DNA from: UMGS1958 sp045542415
Lineage (GTDB): Bacteria; Bacillota; Clostridia; UBA1381
Assembly: GCA_045542415.1 (NCBI GenBank)
Contig: JAZQKZ010000031.1
Location: 31,753 to 95,752 of the forward strand
DNA: 64,000 nt
Direction: 5' to 3'
In this document: one piece after another, positions 26,272 to 34,340 of the stretch
Position numbering within the stretch: position 1 is the first letter of the stretch
Layout of the letters: every line of letters begins with the position of its first letter
Program-made: the position numbers and the translations under genes
The notes under the pieces: model-generated
Database searches by the model: none
Told to the model about the DNA's origin: nothing
The model's input: the letters and a program-made list of their open reading frames with translations, nothing else

Positions 26272-27467
26272 ACCTACAGGAAACAGTATCCGCCGAAAGG
26301 ATACATATCAGTTTTTTCGGAAAACGTAATGTCGGAAAATCAAGTCTGGTAAATGCCGTTACAGCTCAGGCTCTGTCTGTTGTTTCAAACGTTCGCGGCA
26401 CTACCACTGACCCTGTAAAAAAATCGATGGAGCTGCTGCCAATCGGCCCTGTTGTTATAATCGACACTCCGGGATTTGATGACGAGGGTGAGCTTGGTGA
26501 ATTGCGTGTGCAAAAGACACGCGAAATACTTGCTAAAACAGATATTGCAGTTCTTGTTCTCGATTCCTGTGCTGAAACGCAAGAAGCCGACACAGAGTTT
26601 CTTACACTTATTAAAGAAAAGAATCTCCCCTATCTTATAGTACACAACAAAGCAGATTTACTGAGTGATATCCCCCCTGCTGACAAGAATAATATCTGGG
26701 TCAGTGCGGCTGAGGGAATCAATATTTCCGAGTTGAAAGATAAGCTCGGTGAGTTTGCAAAAAGCCGTACAGTTAACCGCAGAGTAGTAGGAGACCTTAT
26801 TGATAAAGGAGATATTATTGTTCTGGTCACTCCTATCGATGAATCAGCTCCGAAAGGTCGTCTTATTCTGCCTCAGCAGCAGACTATCCGTGATATTCTC
26901 GACTCAGGCTGTACGGCAGTGGTATGCCAGGACACTCAGCTTTCCGGTACATTAGCTGCTCTTGCAGTTCCTCCGAAAATGGTTATTACCGACTCACAGG
27001 CGTTCGGAAAAGTAGCCGGAATTGTACCTGAAAATATTCCCCTGACATCATTCTCTATTCTTTTTGCACGCTATAAAGGCGATCTGCATGTGCTGGTACG
27101 GGGTGCGGCAATGCTGAGCAAGCTGCACGACGGAGATAAAATACTTATTTGCGAGGGATGCACTCATCACCGTCAGTGCGGTGACATAGGTACGGTTAAA
27201 ATGCCTGCATGGATAAAAAAATTTTCCGATGCGGACGTCAGCTTTGATTTTACATCAGGCGGACAGTTCCCGCAAAATCTTTCGGAATATAAGCTGATAG
27301 TTCACTGCGGCGGATGCATGCTGAACGAAGCTGAAATGAAACACCGATTATCTTTAGCAGCCGAACACGGAATACCGATTGTCAATTACGGTGTTGCAAT
27401 TGCACATATGAACGGAATTTTAAAACGCTCTTTAGAGCTGTTTCCGACCGTAGCATCACTTTTATAA
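26268..27467 (+). CDS. hydF: [FeFe]-hydrogenase maturation GTPase HydF
   Basis: A 399-residue scaffold that receives the two-iron precursor from HydE and HydG and delivers it to HydA. The GTPase domain shows GKRNVGKS (18-25), DTPGF and HNKAD. The C-terminal cluster-binding region has CTHHRQCGD and HCGGC. It overlaps hydG by four bases, implying coupled translation. Confidence 0.96.
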   Translation: MNLQETVSAERIHISFFGKRNVGKSSLVNAVTAQALSVVSNVRGTTTDPVKKSMELLPIGPVVIIDTPGFDDEGELGELRVQKTREILAKTDIAVLVLDSCAETQEADTEFLTLIKEKNLPYLIVHNKADLLSDIPPADKNNIWVSAAEGINISELKDKLGEFAKSRTVNRRVVGDLIDKGDIIVLVTPIDESAPKGRLILPQQQTIRDILDSGCTAVVCQDTQLSGTLAALAVPPKMVITDSQAFGKVAGIVPENIPLTSFSILFARYKGDLHVLVRGAAMLSKLHDGDKILICEGCTHHRQCGDIGTVKMPAWIKKFSDADVSFDFTSGGQFPQNLSEYKLIVHCGGCMLNEAEMKHRLSLAAEHGIPIVNYGVAIAHMNGILKRSLELFPTVASLL

Positions 27468-27470
27468 ACA

Positions 27471-27517
27471 AAAAATACCGTCCTAAAAATTGCGTGATTA
27501 AATAGGGCGGTATTTTT
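27471..27517 (+). terminator. Terminator of hydEGF
   Basis: Arms AAAAATACCGTCCT (27471-27484) and AGGGCGGTATTTTT (27504-27517) pair over 14 bp with one G-U pair, ending in T5. Confidence 0.75.
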
Positions 27518-27530
27518 ATTTACATCAAAA

Positions 27531-27553
27531 ATCCGGGGAACGTGTCCCCGGAT
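27531..27553 (-). terminator. Terminator of hydCBA
   Basis: ATCCGGGGA and TCCCCGGAT form a perfect 9-bp stem; on the minus strand it is followed by TTTTTG. Confidence 0.75.
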
Positions 27554-27560
27554 TATTTCA

Positions 27561-29327
27561 TCAATCATTAAAGCCAACTCTTGCACTGTAGTTCGTATGC
27601 AGAAGCTCATGTGCCTTATGCGAATTGGGCTTACCCAGGAAGTCAGCATATAAAGCCTTAATCTGCGGATTATTATGCGACTGACGAAGAGTCTGTCTTT
27701 CATCCTCACTATATAAAGCTTTCGCTCTCTTTTCCTTATATGTATCAAGAATATCATCATCCTCGTTCGGCAGGAAGCACGGTCTCACGAACGGCTGACC
27801 GCCTCCGGCAATACATCCGCCCGGACAACCCATAATCTCAATAAAGTGGTACTTTGACTCGCCTGCACGAATTTCATCGAGCAACACCTTTGCATTTTTC
27901 ATACCGTGTGCAATAGCTACATTCACGGTTGTACCGTTAATGTCAATTGATGCCTCACGCACGCCATCAAAACCACGCACTTCATTAAATACAATTGCTC
28001 CGTGTTCTTCACCTGTCAATATATAATATACTGTACGCAATGCAGCCTCCATTACACCGCCGGTTACACCGAATATAACGCCGGCACCTGTGTAGTCACC
28101 CATAAGATCCTGGTCAAATTCCTCGTCCGGAAGACGGTTGAAGATAATACCTGCACGCTTAATCATACGAGCAAGCTCACGGGTTGTAAGAACTGCGTCA
28201 ACATCCTTGATGCCGTCACGCTGCATCTGCTCACGCTCTTTTTCGTCTTTCTTCGCTGTACACGGCATAATTGATACAACAAAGATATCCTTAGGATCTA
28301 TATTATTCTTTTCAGCATAATATGACTTGATAATTGCACCCTGCATCTGATGCGGAGACTTACATGATGACAGATGGTCTAAAAGGTCGCTGTAGTTATA
28401 CTCTGCATAGTTAACCCAACCCGGTGAGCATGATGTAATCATCGGCAACACACCGTTATTCTGTATTCTCGATAAAAGCTCTGTTCCCTCTTCCATAATA
28501 GTAAGGTCAGCAGCGAAGTTTGTGTCATATACCCTGTCAAAGCCAAGACGTCTTAAAGCTGCTACCATCTTACCCGTAACAGCTGTTCCGATAGGCATAC
28601 CAAACTCTTCACCCAATGCAGCTCTTACAGCAGGTGCTGTCTGTACTACAACATGCTTTCCCGATCTCATAGCTTCATCTACTTTTGATATCTCTGATTT
28701 TTCCATCAGAGCACCCGTCGGACATACGCTTACACACTGTCCGCACAGAATACACGGTGAGTTTGCCATAGAACGGTTTTCTGCCGGTCCGACAATAGTA
28801 TTAAATCCACGATTAGCAAAGCCCAAAATACCCATTCCGTGAGCGTTCTGACATCTTGACACACATCGTCCGCACAGAATACACTTTGATGTATCACGGA
28901 CAATTGACGGAGTCAATTCGTCAACAGTTACAGGTGTCTTTGCACCCTCAAAACGTCCCTCACGGGCACCGGTAAGATATGCAACGTGCAAAAGCTCACA
29001 CTGACCGTTCTTATCACACTGCTGACAGTTTTTATTGTGATTGGAAAGCAGAAGCTCTACCGATGCACGGCGTGCCTCTGTAGCCTTGGGAGTGGAAACC
29101 ATAATTTCCATACCCTCATTTACGGGATATGTACATGAAGCAACAAGTCCTCTCGCTCCCTTAACCTCAACAAGACACACACGGCACGAGCCGAGCGAAC
29201 ACTCACCATGATTGAATGCACAAAGTGACGGAATTTCATATCCGCAGGCTTTTGCCGCTTCAAGGATAGTCAAGCCCTCCTCAACCTGATAGGAGACACC
29301 CTCTATTTTAATATTTATTTTAGCCAT
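27561..29327 (-). CDS. hydA: [FeFe]-hydrogenase catalytic subunit HydA (bifurcating type)
   Basis: A 588-residue enzyme reducing protons to H2. An N-terminal [2Fe-2S] ferredoxin domain (CGYEIPSLCAFNHGECSLGS) comes first, then a His/Cys cluster region, then two [4Fe-4S] motifs (CILCGRCVSRC and CILCGQCVSVC). The H-cluster motifs follow: TSCSPGW, MPCTAKKDE and MGCPGGCIAGGGQP. Length and domain order match HydA/HndD of trimeric electron-bifurcating hydrogenases, which use NADH and reduced ferredoxin together. It lies just after hydB in the same operon. Confidence 0.96.
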   Translation of the reverse strand: MAKINIKIEGVSYQVEEGLTILEAAKACGYEIPSLCAFNHGECSLGSCRVCLVEVKGARGLVASCTYPVNEGMEIMVSTPKATEARRASVELLLSNHNKNCQQCDKNGQCELLHVAYLTGAREGRFEGAKTPVTVDELTPSIVRDTSKCILCGRCVSRCQNAHGMGILGFANRGFNTIVGPAENRSMANSPCILCGQCVSVCPTGALMEKSEISKVDEAMRSGKHVVVQTAPAVRAALGEEFGMPIGTAVTGKMVAALRRLGFDRVYDTNFAADLTIMEEGTELLSRIQNNGVLPMITSCSPGWVNYAEYNYSDLLDHLSSCKSPHQMQGAIIKSYYAEKNNIDPKDIFVVSIMPCTAKKDEKEREQMQRDGIKDVDAVLTTRELARMIKRAGIIFNRLPDEEFDQDLMGDYTGAGVIFGVTGGVMEAALRTVYYILTGEEHGAIVFNEVRGFDGVREASIDINGTTVNVAIAHGMKNAKVLLDEIRAGESKYHFIEIMGCPGGCIAGGGQPFVRPCFLPNEDDDILDTYKEKRAKALYSEDERQTLRQSHNNPQIKALYADFLGKPNSHKAHELLHTNYSARVGFND

Positions 29328-29343
29328 TTGTTTGTCCTCCCGA

Positions 29344-31230
29344 TTACTTCTTCACAATTGCCTTAAACTTACATGTAGCCATACAAGCACCGCACTTCAC
29401 GCACTTTTCCGGATCAATCTGATAAGCCGGCAATTTTTTACCCGGAGCTGTATAGTCCGTCTTTTGGATACAGTCAGCAGGACATGCTCTTGCACACATA
29501 CCGCAGCCAAAGCACTGATTCTGAACAATTGTATATTTCATAAGCTTCTTACATACCTTTGCCGGACATCTCTTTTCTACAATATGTGCGATATATTCGT
29601 CTCTGAAATGTGTCAGAGTTGAGATAACCGGATTAGCCGCTGTCTGTCCGAGTGCACACAGTGAATTTGCCTGTACGGAACGACCAAGCTCTTCAAGCTC
29701 TTCAAGATCCTGCATAGTACCTCTGCCCTCAGTAATGCGTGTAAGAATTTCAAGCATTCTCTTTGTACCGATACGGCACGGTGAACACTTTCCGCACGAT
29801 TCATCACAGATAAATTCCATATAGAACTTTGCAACGTCAACCATACAGTTGTCCTCGTCCATAACAATAGCACCGCCTGAACCCATCATTGATCCCTTTG
29901 CAACCAGATTATCGAAATCAATCGGCTCATCAAGGTACTCCGCCGTGAGACATCCTCCCGACGGGCCGCCTGTCTGGATAGCCTTAAATTCCTTACCGTC
30001 AGGGATACCGCCGCCTACAGTATATATAAGCTCACGCAATGTTGTACCCATAGGAATTTCCACAAGTCCTACATTGTTGATTTTACCGCCAAGTGCAAAT
30101 ACCTTTGTACCCTTTGAATTTTCTGTTCCGCAGCTTGCAAATACTTCTGCACCCTCACGCAATATGTACGGAACACATGCAAGCGTTTCAACATTATTAA
30201 CTATTGTCGGCTTCTGCCACAAACCCTTTACTGCCGGGAACGGCGGACGCGGACGCGGCATTCCTCGCTTACCCTCTATTGAGTTGAGCAATGCTGTTTC
30301 TTCACCGCACACAAATGCTCCTGCACCAAGACGTATATGTGCCTGGAAATTGAAGCCTGTACCTAAAATGTTTTCACCTAAAAGACCGTATTTATTCATC
30401 TGCTCAATAGCCATACGCAGACGGTTAACCGCAATCGGATACTCAGCGCGGACATAGAAATATCCCTCAGATGCACCGATAGCATAGCCGGCAATCATCA
30501 TACCCTCTAAAACAGCAAACGGATTTCCCTCTAAAATTGAACGGTCCATAAATGCACCCGGGTCACCCTCGTCACCGTTACATACCACATATTTCTGATC
30601 CGCAGCGTTAGCATATGCAAACGACCATTTTCTTCCCGTCGGGAAGCCTGCACCGCCTCTGCCTCTCAGGCCTGCTTTAAGAACCTCGTCAATAACCTCC
30701 TTGGGTTCCATTGACAATGCACGCTTCAAGCCCTGGAATGCTCCTTGACCGAGTGCTTCATCAATATCCTCCGGATTAATAACACCGCAGCCATGTAAGG
30801 CTATTCTCTTCTGACTTTTATAGAATGTGATATCATCCTGCTTTACAACAGTCTCCTTAGTTGCCGGATCTACATAAAGCAGTCTCTCAACAATTTCACC
30901 GTTTAAGATATCCTTCTCAAAGATTTCCGTAACGTCATCAATACTTACCATACGGTATAAGGTGTCCTCAGGGAAAATCTTAACAAACGGTCCCTGCGAA
31001 CAGAAGCCGAAGCAACCTACTATATTTACTGTAACCTTATCGCCGATATTGTTTTCTGCAATCAGCTGCTCAAACTTCTCCTTAATCTGCATGGAGTTTG
31101 ATGAGAGACATCCTGTACCTCCGCAAAGAAGAATTGCACGCTTACCGTTGGAGCCGTCGTGCTTACTTTCAAAGGCATCCGTACAGACGCAAATCTTCGC
31201 ATTTAATTCCTCAAATGTTTTTGTTTTCAT
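29344..31230 (-). CDS. hydB: Bifurcating hydrogenase NADH/FMN subunit HydB (NuoF-like)
   Basis: A 628-residue protein: an N-terminal thioredoxin-like [2Fe-2S] domain, then a NuoF core with the FMN/NADH loop (GLRGRGGAGFPTGRKW, CNGDEGDPGAF), the [4Fe-4S] motif ESCGKCSPCRIG, and a C-terminal two-cluster ferredoxin (CFGCGMCARACP and CVKCGACMATC). It binds NADH and, in HydABC, carries the bifurcating FMN. Its ATG overlaps the hydC stop by one base (TGATG). Confidence 0.96.
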   Translation of the reverse strand: MKTKTFEELNAKICVCTDAFESKHDGSNGKRAILLCGGTGCLSSNSMQIKEKFEQLIAENNIGDKVTVNIVGCFGFCSQGPFVKIFPEDTLYRMVSIDDVTEIFEKDILNGEIVERLLYVDPATKETVVKQDDITFYKSQKRIALHGCGVINPEDIDEALGQGAFQGLKRALSMEPKEVIDEVLKAGLRGRGGAGFPTGRKWSFAYANAADQKYVVCNGDEGDPGAFMDRSILEGNPFAVLEGMMIAGYAIGASEGYFYVRAEYPIAVNRLRMAIEQMNKYGLLGENILGTGFNFQAHIRLGAGAFVCGEETALLNSIEGKRGMPRPRPPFPAVKGLWQKPTIVNNVETLACVPYILREGAEVFASCGTENSKGTKVFALGGKINNVGLVEIPMGTTLRELIYTVGGGIPDGKEFKAIQTGGPSGGCLTAEYLDEPIDFDNLVAKGSMMGSGGAIVMDEDNCMVDVAKFYMEFICDESCGKCSPCRIGTKRMLEILTRITEGRGTMQDLEELEELGRSVQANSLCALGQTAANPVISTLTHFRDEYIAHIVEKRCPAKVCKKLMKYTIVQNQCFGCGMCARACPADCIQKTDYTAPGKKLPAYQIDPEKCVKCGACMATCKFKAIVKK

Positions 31231-31718
31231 CAGTGTGCACCTCCAAGATTACGATATTCTTCAATAACATGAGCAACCATATCAACTGTCATCTTAGGAT
31301 ATACTGTTCCGTTGATAGTAATAGCCGGTGCAATACCACACGCTCCTATACAACGCAATGCATCAATGGTAAACATTCCGTCCTTTGTTGTTTCTCCCGG
31401 AGCAATACCAAGTATCTCCGAAAACTTGTCAATAATCTGCTGCGCTCCCTTTACATAACAAGCAGTTCTCATACAACATCCTATTACATACTTGCCCTTC
31501 GGTTCAAGAGAAAAGAACGAATAAAAGGTAACAACACCGTAAATTTCTGCTACCGAGATTCCTGTTTTCTCAGATACAATTTCCTGTACATCCAGCGGAA
31601 TATATCCGTACTCATTCTGGATGTCACTCAAAATCATCATAAGCGGTGTTTTTTCGTTTGCATATCTGTCACAGATTTCGCAAATGGTTTTAATACCCAC
31701 TTCATTGATACGAGCCAT
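31230..31718 (-). CDS. hydC: Bifurcating hydrogenase [2Fe-2S] subunit HydC (NuoE-like)
   Basis: A 162-residue NuoE-like thioredoxin-fold protein with the four cluster cysteines in CMRTAC and CIGACG. It starts with a GGAGGA site and is first in the hydC-hydB-hydA operon. It passes electrons within the HydABC complex. Confidence 0.94.
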   Translation of the reverse strand: MARINEVGIKTICEICDRYANEKTPLMMILSDIQNEYGYIPLDVQEIVSEKTGISVAEIYGVVTFYSFFSLEPKGKYVIGCCMRTACYVKGAQQIIDKFSEILGIAPGETTKDGMFTIDALRCIGACGIAPAITINGTVYPKMTVDMVAHVIEEYRNLGGAH

Positions 31719-31838
31719 ATAATAATCCTCCTAAGTATATATTTTTATCTGCCGTACCCTTATGTACAGCTCCGTTAAATGTATTATGCCGTCTTTACTG
31801 CTTATACGGTAAAACCCAACAAATACTATATTAATATA

Positions 31839-31867
31839 ATCATACTATATTTTCATAAAAAATGCAA
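31839..31867 (-). promoter_or_regulatory. Promoter of hydCBA
   Basis: On the minus strand TTGCAT (31862-31867) and TATGAT (31839-31844) are 17 bp apart, about 120 bp before hydC. Confidence 0.55.
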
Positions 31868-32083
31868 GCAAATTTGGCAAATTTTTACCAATAAATCACG
31901 AAAATTATGTTGTCCTCTGCTAACCACTAAGCCTTGCCTAAAAAACACAAGGAAATCTTCACAAAAAGCCATTTGCATACGAATATATGTTAATTAATAT
32001 GTCCCGGTATTTTCAATTCCGCCTTCAAATTTAATTTTTCATATATACAACAACTAAAGTTGTCAAATAGTCAGATTTTTCTG

Positions 32084-32112
32084 TTTACTTTTTTTTCAAA
32101 ATAATATATAAT
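32084..32112 (+). promoter_or_regulatory. Promoter of the AraC gene at 32134
   Basis: TTTACT (32084-32089) and TATAAT (32107-32112) with a 17-bp spacer; the start codon is 22 bp downstream and has AAGGAGAATG. Confidence 0.55.
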
Positions 32113-32133
32113 AAACTAAAAGGAGAATGAGCT

Positions 32134-32955
32134 ATGGAAGTACATAACCAAAATCAGATTTTTAATCAATATATTTCAAAATTGCAGACAGAGTTCATAT
32201 TAATAGATCATGGGCTTTGTCCCGACTGGTCAAGGGGACCTCACCGTCGCAGACGTGACTGTATTTATCTCATTCTTGAGGGACAGGGAAAAATAACAAT
32301 CAACGGCGAAGAGCTTTATCCAAAGAAGAACAATATGGTTCTGCTGCCAAAAAATTCTCTTGTATCACTATATTCAGAAAATGAAACCTGCTATAACAAG
32401 TACTGGTGCGATTTTAGAATGCATTTCGACGGTGTATCACTTTTTGATGTAATTAATTTTCCATATATGATTGAGCTTGATGACATTTCTTATGCGCAAA
32501 AGCTTTTTGAGCGACTTGATTCCCTGCATTTAAAAACCGATGCCGCATCTGCACTTATGCTTAAGGCTACACTCTTAGAGCTTGTTTCTCTTTTTCTGGA
32601 AAATGACACAAGGGAAATCCGTACTGCAGCAAAATCAAATTCCTTTGCCGATGATATCAAAAAATTTATATCAGAAAATATAAATGAGAATTTATCTGTA
32701 AAGACATTAGCGAAAAAAACAGGATTTAACGAAAAGTATTTTATCGAGGTTTTTAAAAAGCATTTCGGAACCACTCCGGCACAATATGTCAAGTCCATGC
32801 GGCTTGAGAAAGCAAAAAATGAGCTTTTATATACCGATGATAAGGTTTTGAATATCGTAAGCCATATAGGCTATTCCAATCTTCAAAAGCTTTCAAATGA
32901 CTTCAAGGCTTATACCGGCTTTACCCCCTCACAATTCCGGAAAAAATTCAAGTAA
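32134..32955 (+). CDS. AraC-family transcriptional regulator
   Basis: A 273-residue regulator with an N-terminal cupin ligand domain (RDCIYLILEGQGKITINGEE, LLPKNSLVSLY) and a C-terminal AraC DNA-binding domain (SVKTLAKKTGFNEKYFIEVF and VLNIVSHIGYSNLQKLSNDF, ending GFTPSQFRKKF). It is convergent with the methyltransferase operon and divergent from hydCBA. Neither neighbour is an obvious target; a sugar-responsive role is likely for this class. Confidence 0.85.
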   Translation: MEVHNQNQIFNQYISKLQTEFILIDHGLCPDWSRGPHRRRRDCIYLILEGQGKITINGEELYPKKNNMVLLPKNSLVSLYSENETCYNKYWCDFRMHFDGVSLFDVINFPYMIELDDISYAQKLFERLDSLHLKTDAASALMLKATLLELVSLFLENDTREIRTAAKSNSFADDIKKFISENINENLSVKTLAKKTGFNEKYFIEVFKKHFGTTPAQYVKSMRLEKAKNELLYTDDKVLNIVSHIGYSNLQKLSNDFKAYTGFTPSQFRKKFK

Positions 32956-33013
32956 GTGATTTAAAATCATATCTGACATAGATTCTGTCACCTCCTCGCT
33001 GCCATTCAATAGT

Positions 33014-33052
33014 ATTAAAAAGAAAGCTCCGCTTTGGAGCTTTCTTTTTAAT
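33014..33052. terminator. Bidirectional terminator
   Basis: A perfect 17-bp stem ATTAAAAAGAAAGCTCC / GGAGCTTTCTTTTTAAT with loop GCTTT, between the AraC gene (+) and the methyltransferase operon (-). Confidence 0.85.
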
Positions 33053-33060
33053 GTATCACA

Positions 33061-34326
33061 TTATTTCCAGTGATTTTCTATTTCCTGTCGGATAATTTCA
33101 ACATATCTCTTTGTCTTGGCAATATCATTGTGAATAGTATATACGTCACGCTGAGTAATTTCCATCTTACAGCCTCTTGCAGCATTAAGACTTTTTCTGA
33201 TATGCTCACGGACTGCATCCTCGTCAAGAGTCGGATTTACACCAAGGAAGTTCGGACTCGGCTTTCTGTGATAAATCACCTTTGAACCCTGTAATCTCTC
33301 ACCCATAAACTCTTCGTCACACCAAGGTGAAATGGATACCTTTCTCAGATTCTTAAGCTTGCTGATACAGCTGTCCCAGATCGGGTTTACCGGCTCACAG
33401 CATCCATAAGACAATAATCCGTACTGCTCTGAAATCTTTTTATAGCACGGGAAAATAAACTCCTCATACATAGCAGGTGAAATACCTACTGTTTCCTGTG
33501 AATCCATGAATCCCCATACATCCTTTGTTGTAAACGGTCTCTTTGCCAATTCATCAGCCCCCGGAAGCTCATTTGTGAAGCTCCATGTACCCTGACCAAC
33601 ACTCTCAAATGAAGTTGTCGGAAGTATCAGTTGCTTTTCCTCAAGCATTCTGTAATATGCCAATGTATCATTTGCAATTCTGTCCATCATCTCAATAAAA
33701 AGCTCCGGATAATCATACATTGCAAACATCATATTCTCCATGCTCATAAAATGTACAAGCATCTGTGTAGGCACACTGTATAAGCAATCCATCTGAACTC
33801 TTACCGGAAGAATATCACCGATTGCCTCTTCAATGGCTTTTCTCTTCTTTTCGGTTGTATCAAGATCAACACCGAAGTTCGTTTCCCTGAGCTTATCGTA
33901 ATCGTCTTCTAAATCCTCAACTACTGACCGAAAATGATGTCCTATACTCACATTACCTGATGCATCCGTAGTATTATCCTTTTTAATTTCTATACCAAAA
34001 AGTTCAAAATGCGTATCATAATTTAACGGGAAATAATCGGGTGTAACTCTGTCATCATCAAACAACTCCTGATTGAGGAAATTACAGTAAAGCTGTGTTT
34101 CTACCCATCTTGCAAACTCACCCTGACACTTCAATCTCTGCGGTAATATCTCGTGTGCAAATGTCCACATTTCCAGATGAATCATCGGACGCTCACCCTG
34201 AAGTGCATTGTGCTTATACCACAGCTTTATTCTTTCTTTGTTGCTTTCCTTATTTGCAAGCTCTAACTGCTTTTTAGCAACCTCGCGCAATATTTCTCTA
34301 TCCTGTGCAGAAATAATATATTCCAT
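33061..34326 (-). CDS. UroD-family (corrinoid) methyltransferase, long form
   Basis: The start at 34326 (MEYIISAQD) follows AAGGAAG; the GTG six codons upstream overlaps the previous stop and is less likely. The 421-residue protein belongs to the uroporphyrinogen-decarboxylase fold family used by corrinoid methyltransferases. A candidate zinc site lies in SYGCCEPVNP. It is last in an operon with a corrinoid protein, a RACo-type activator and another UroD-family protein. It probably transfers methyl between a substrate and the corrinoid protein, or from corrinoid to the final acceptor. The substrate cannot be told from sequence. Confidence 0.75.
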   Translation of the reverse strand: MEYIISAQDREILREVAKKQLELANKESNKERIKLWYKHNALQGERPMIHLEMWTFAHEILPQRLKCQGEFARWVETQLYCNFLNQELFDDDRVTPDYFPLNYDTHFELFGIEIKKDNTTDASGNVSIGHHFRSVVEDLEDDYDKLRETNFGVDLDTTEKKRKAIEEAIGDILPVRVQMDCLYSVPTQMLVHFMSMENMMFAMYDYPELFIEMMDRIANDTLAYYRMLEEKQLILPTTSFESVGQGTWSFTNELPGADELAKRPFTTKDVWGFMDSQETVGISPAMYEEFIFPCYKKISEQYGLLSYGCCEPVNPIWDSCISKLKNLRKVSISPWCDEEFMGERLQGSKVIYHRKPSPNFLGVNPTLDEDAVREHIRKSLNAARGCKMEITQRDVYTIHNDIAKTKRYVEIIRQEIENHWK

Positions 34327-34340
34327 TTTTTCTTCCTTTC

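Larger units (their letters stand above)
31719..32133. other. 415-bp divergent intergenic region
   Basis: It holds the promoters for hydCBA (minus) and the AraC gene at 32134 (plus). No further gene or RNA is evident. The sequence is very AT-rich; a clear Rex-type operator was looked for and not found. Confidence 0.5.

Noticed and set aside
29849..30457. Plus-strand frame of 202 codons over hydB
   Set aside because: It is antisense to a full-length NuoF-like gene with all motifs intact.
31719..32133. Rex-type redox operator upstream of hydCBA
   Set aside because: No adequate inverted TTGTTAA/TTGTGAA-type site was found at the promoter.
33061..34326. Calling this gene mtaB or hemE
   Set aside because: The fold fits UroD, but the corrinoid operon argues against haem synthesis, and it lacks the MtaB-type family pattern.
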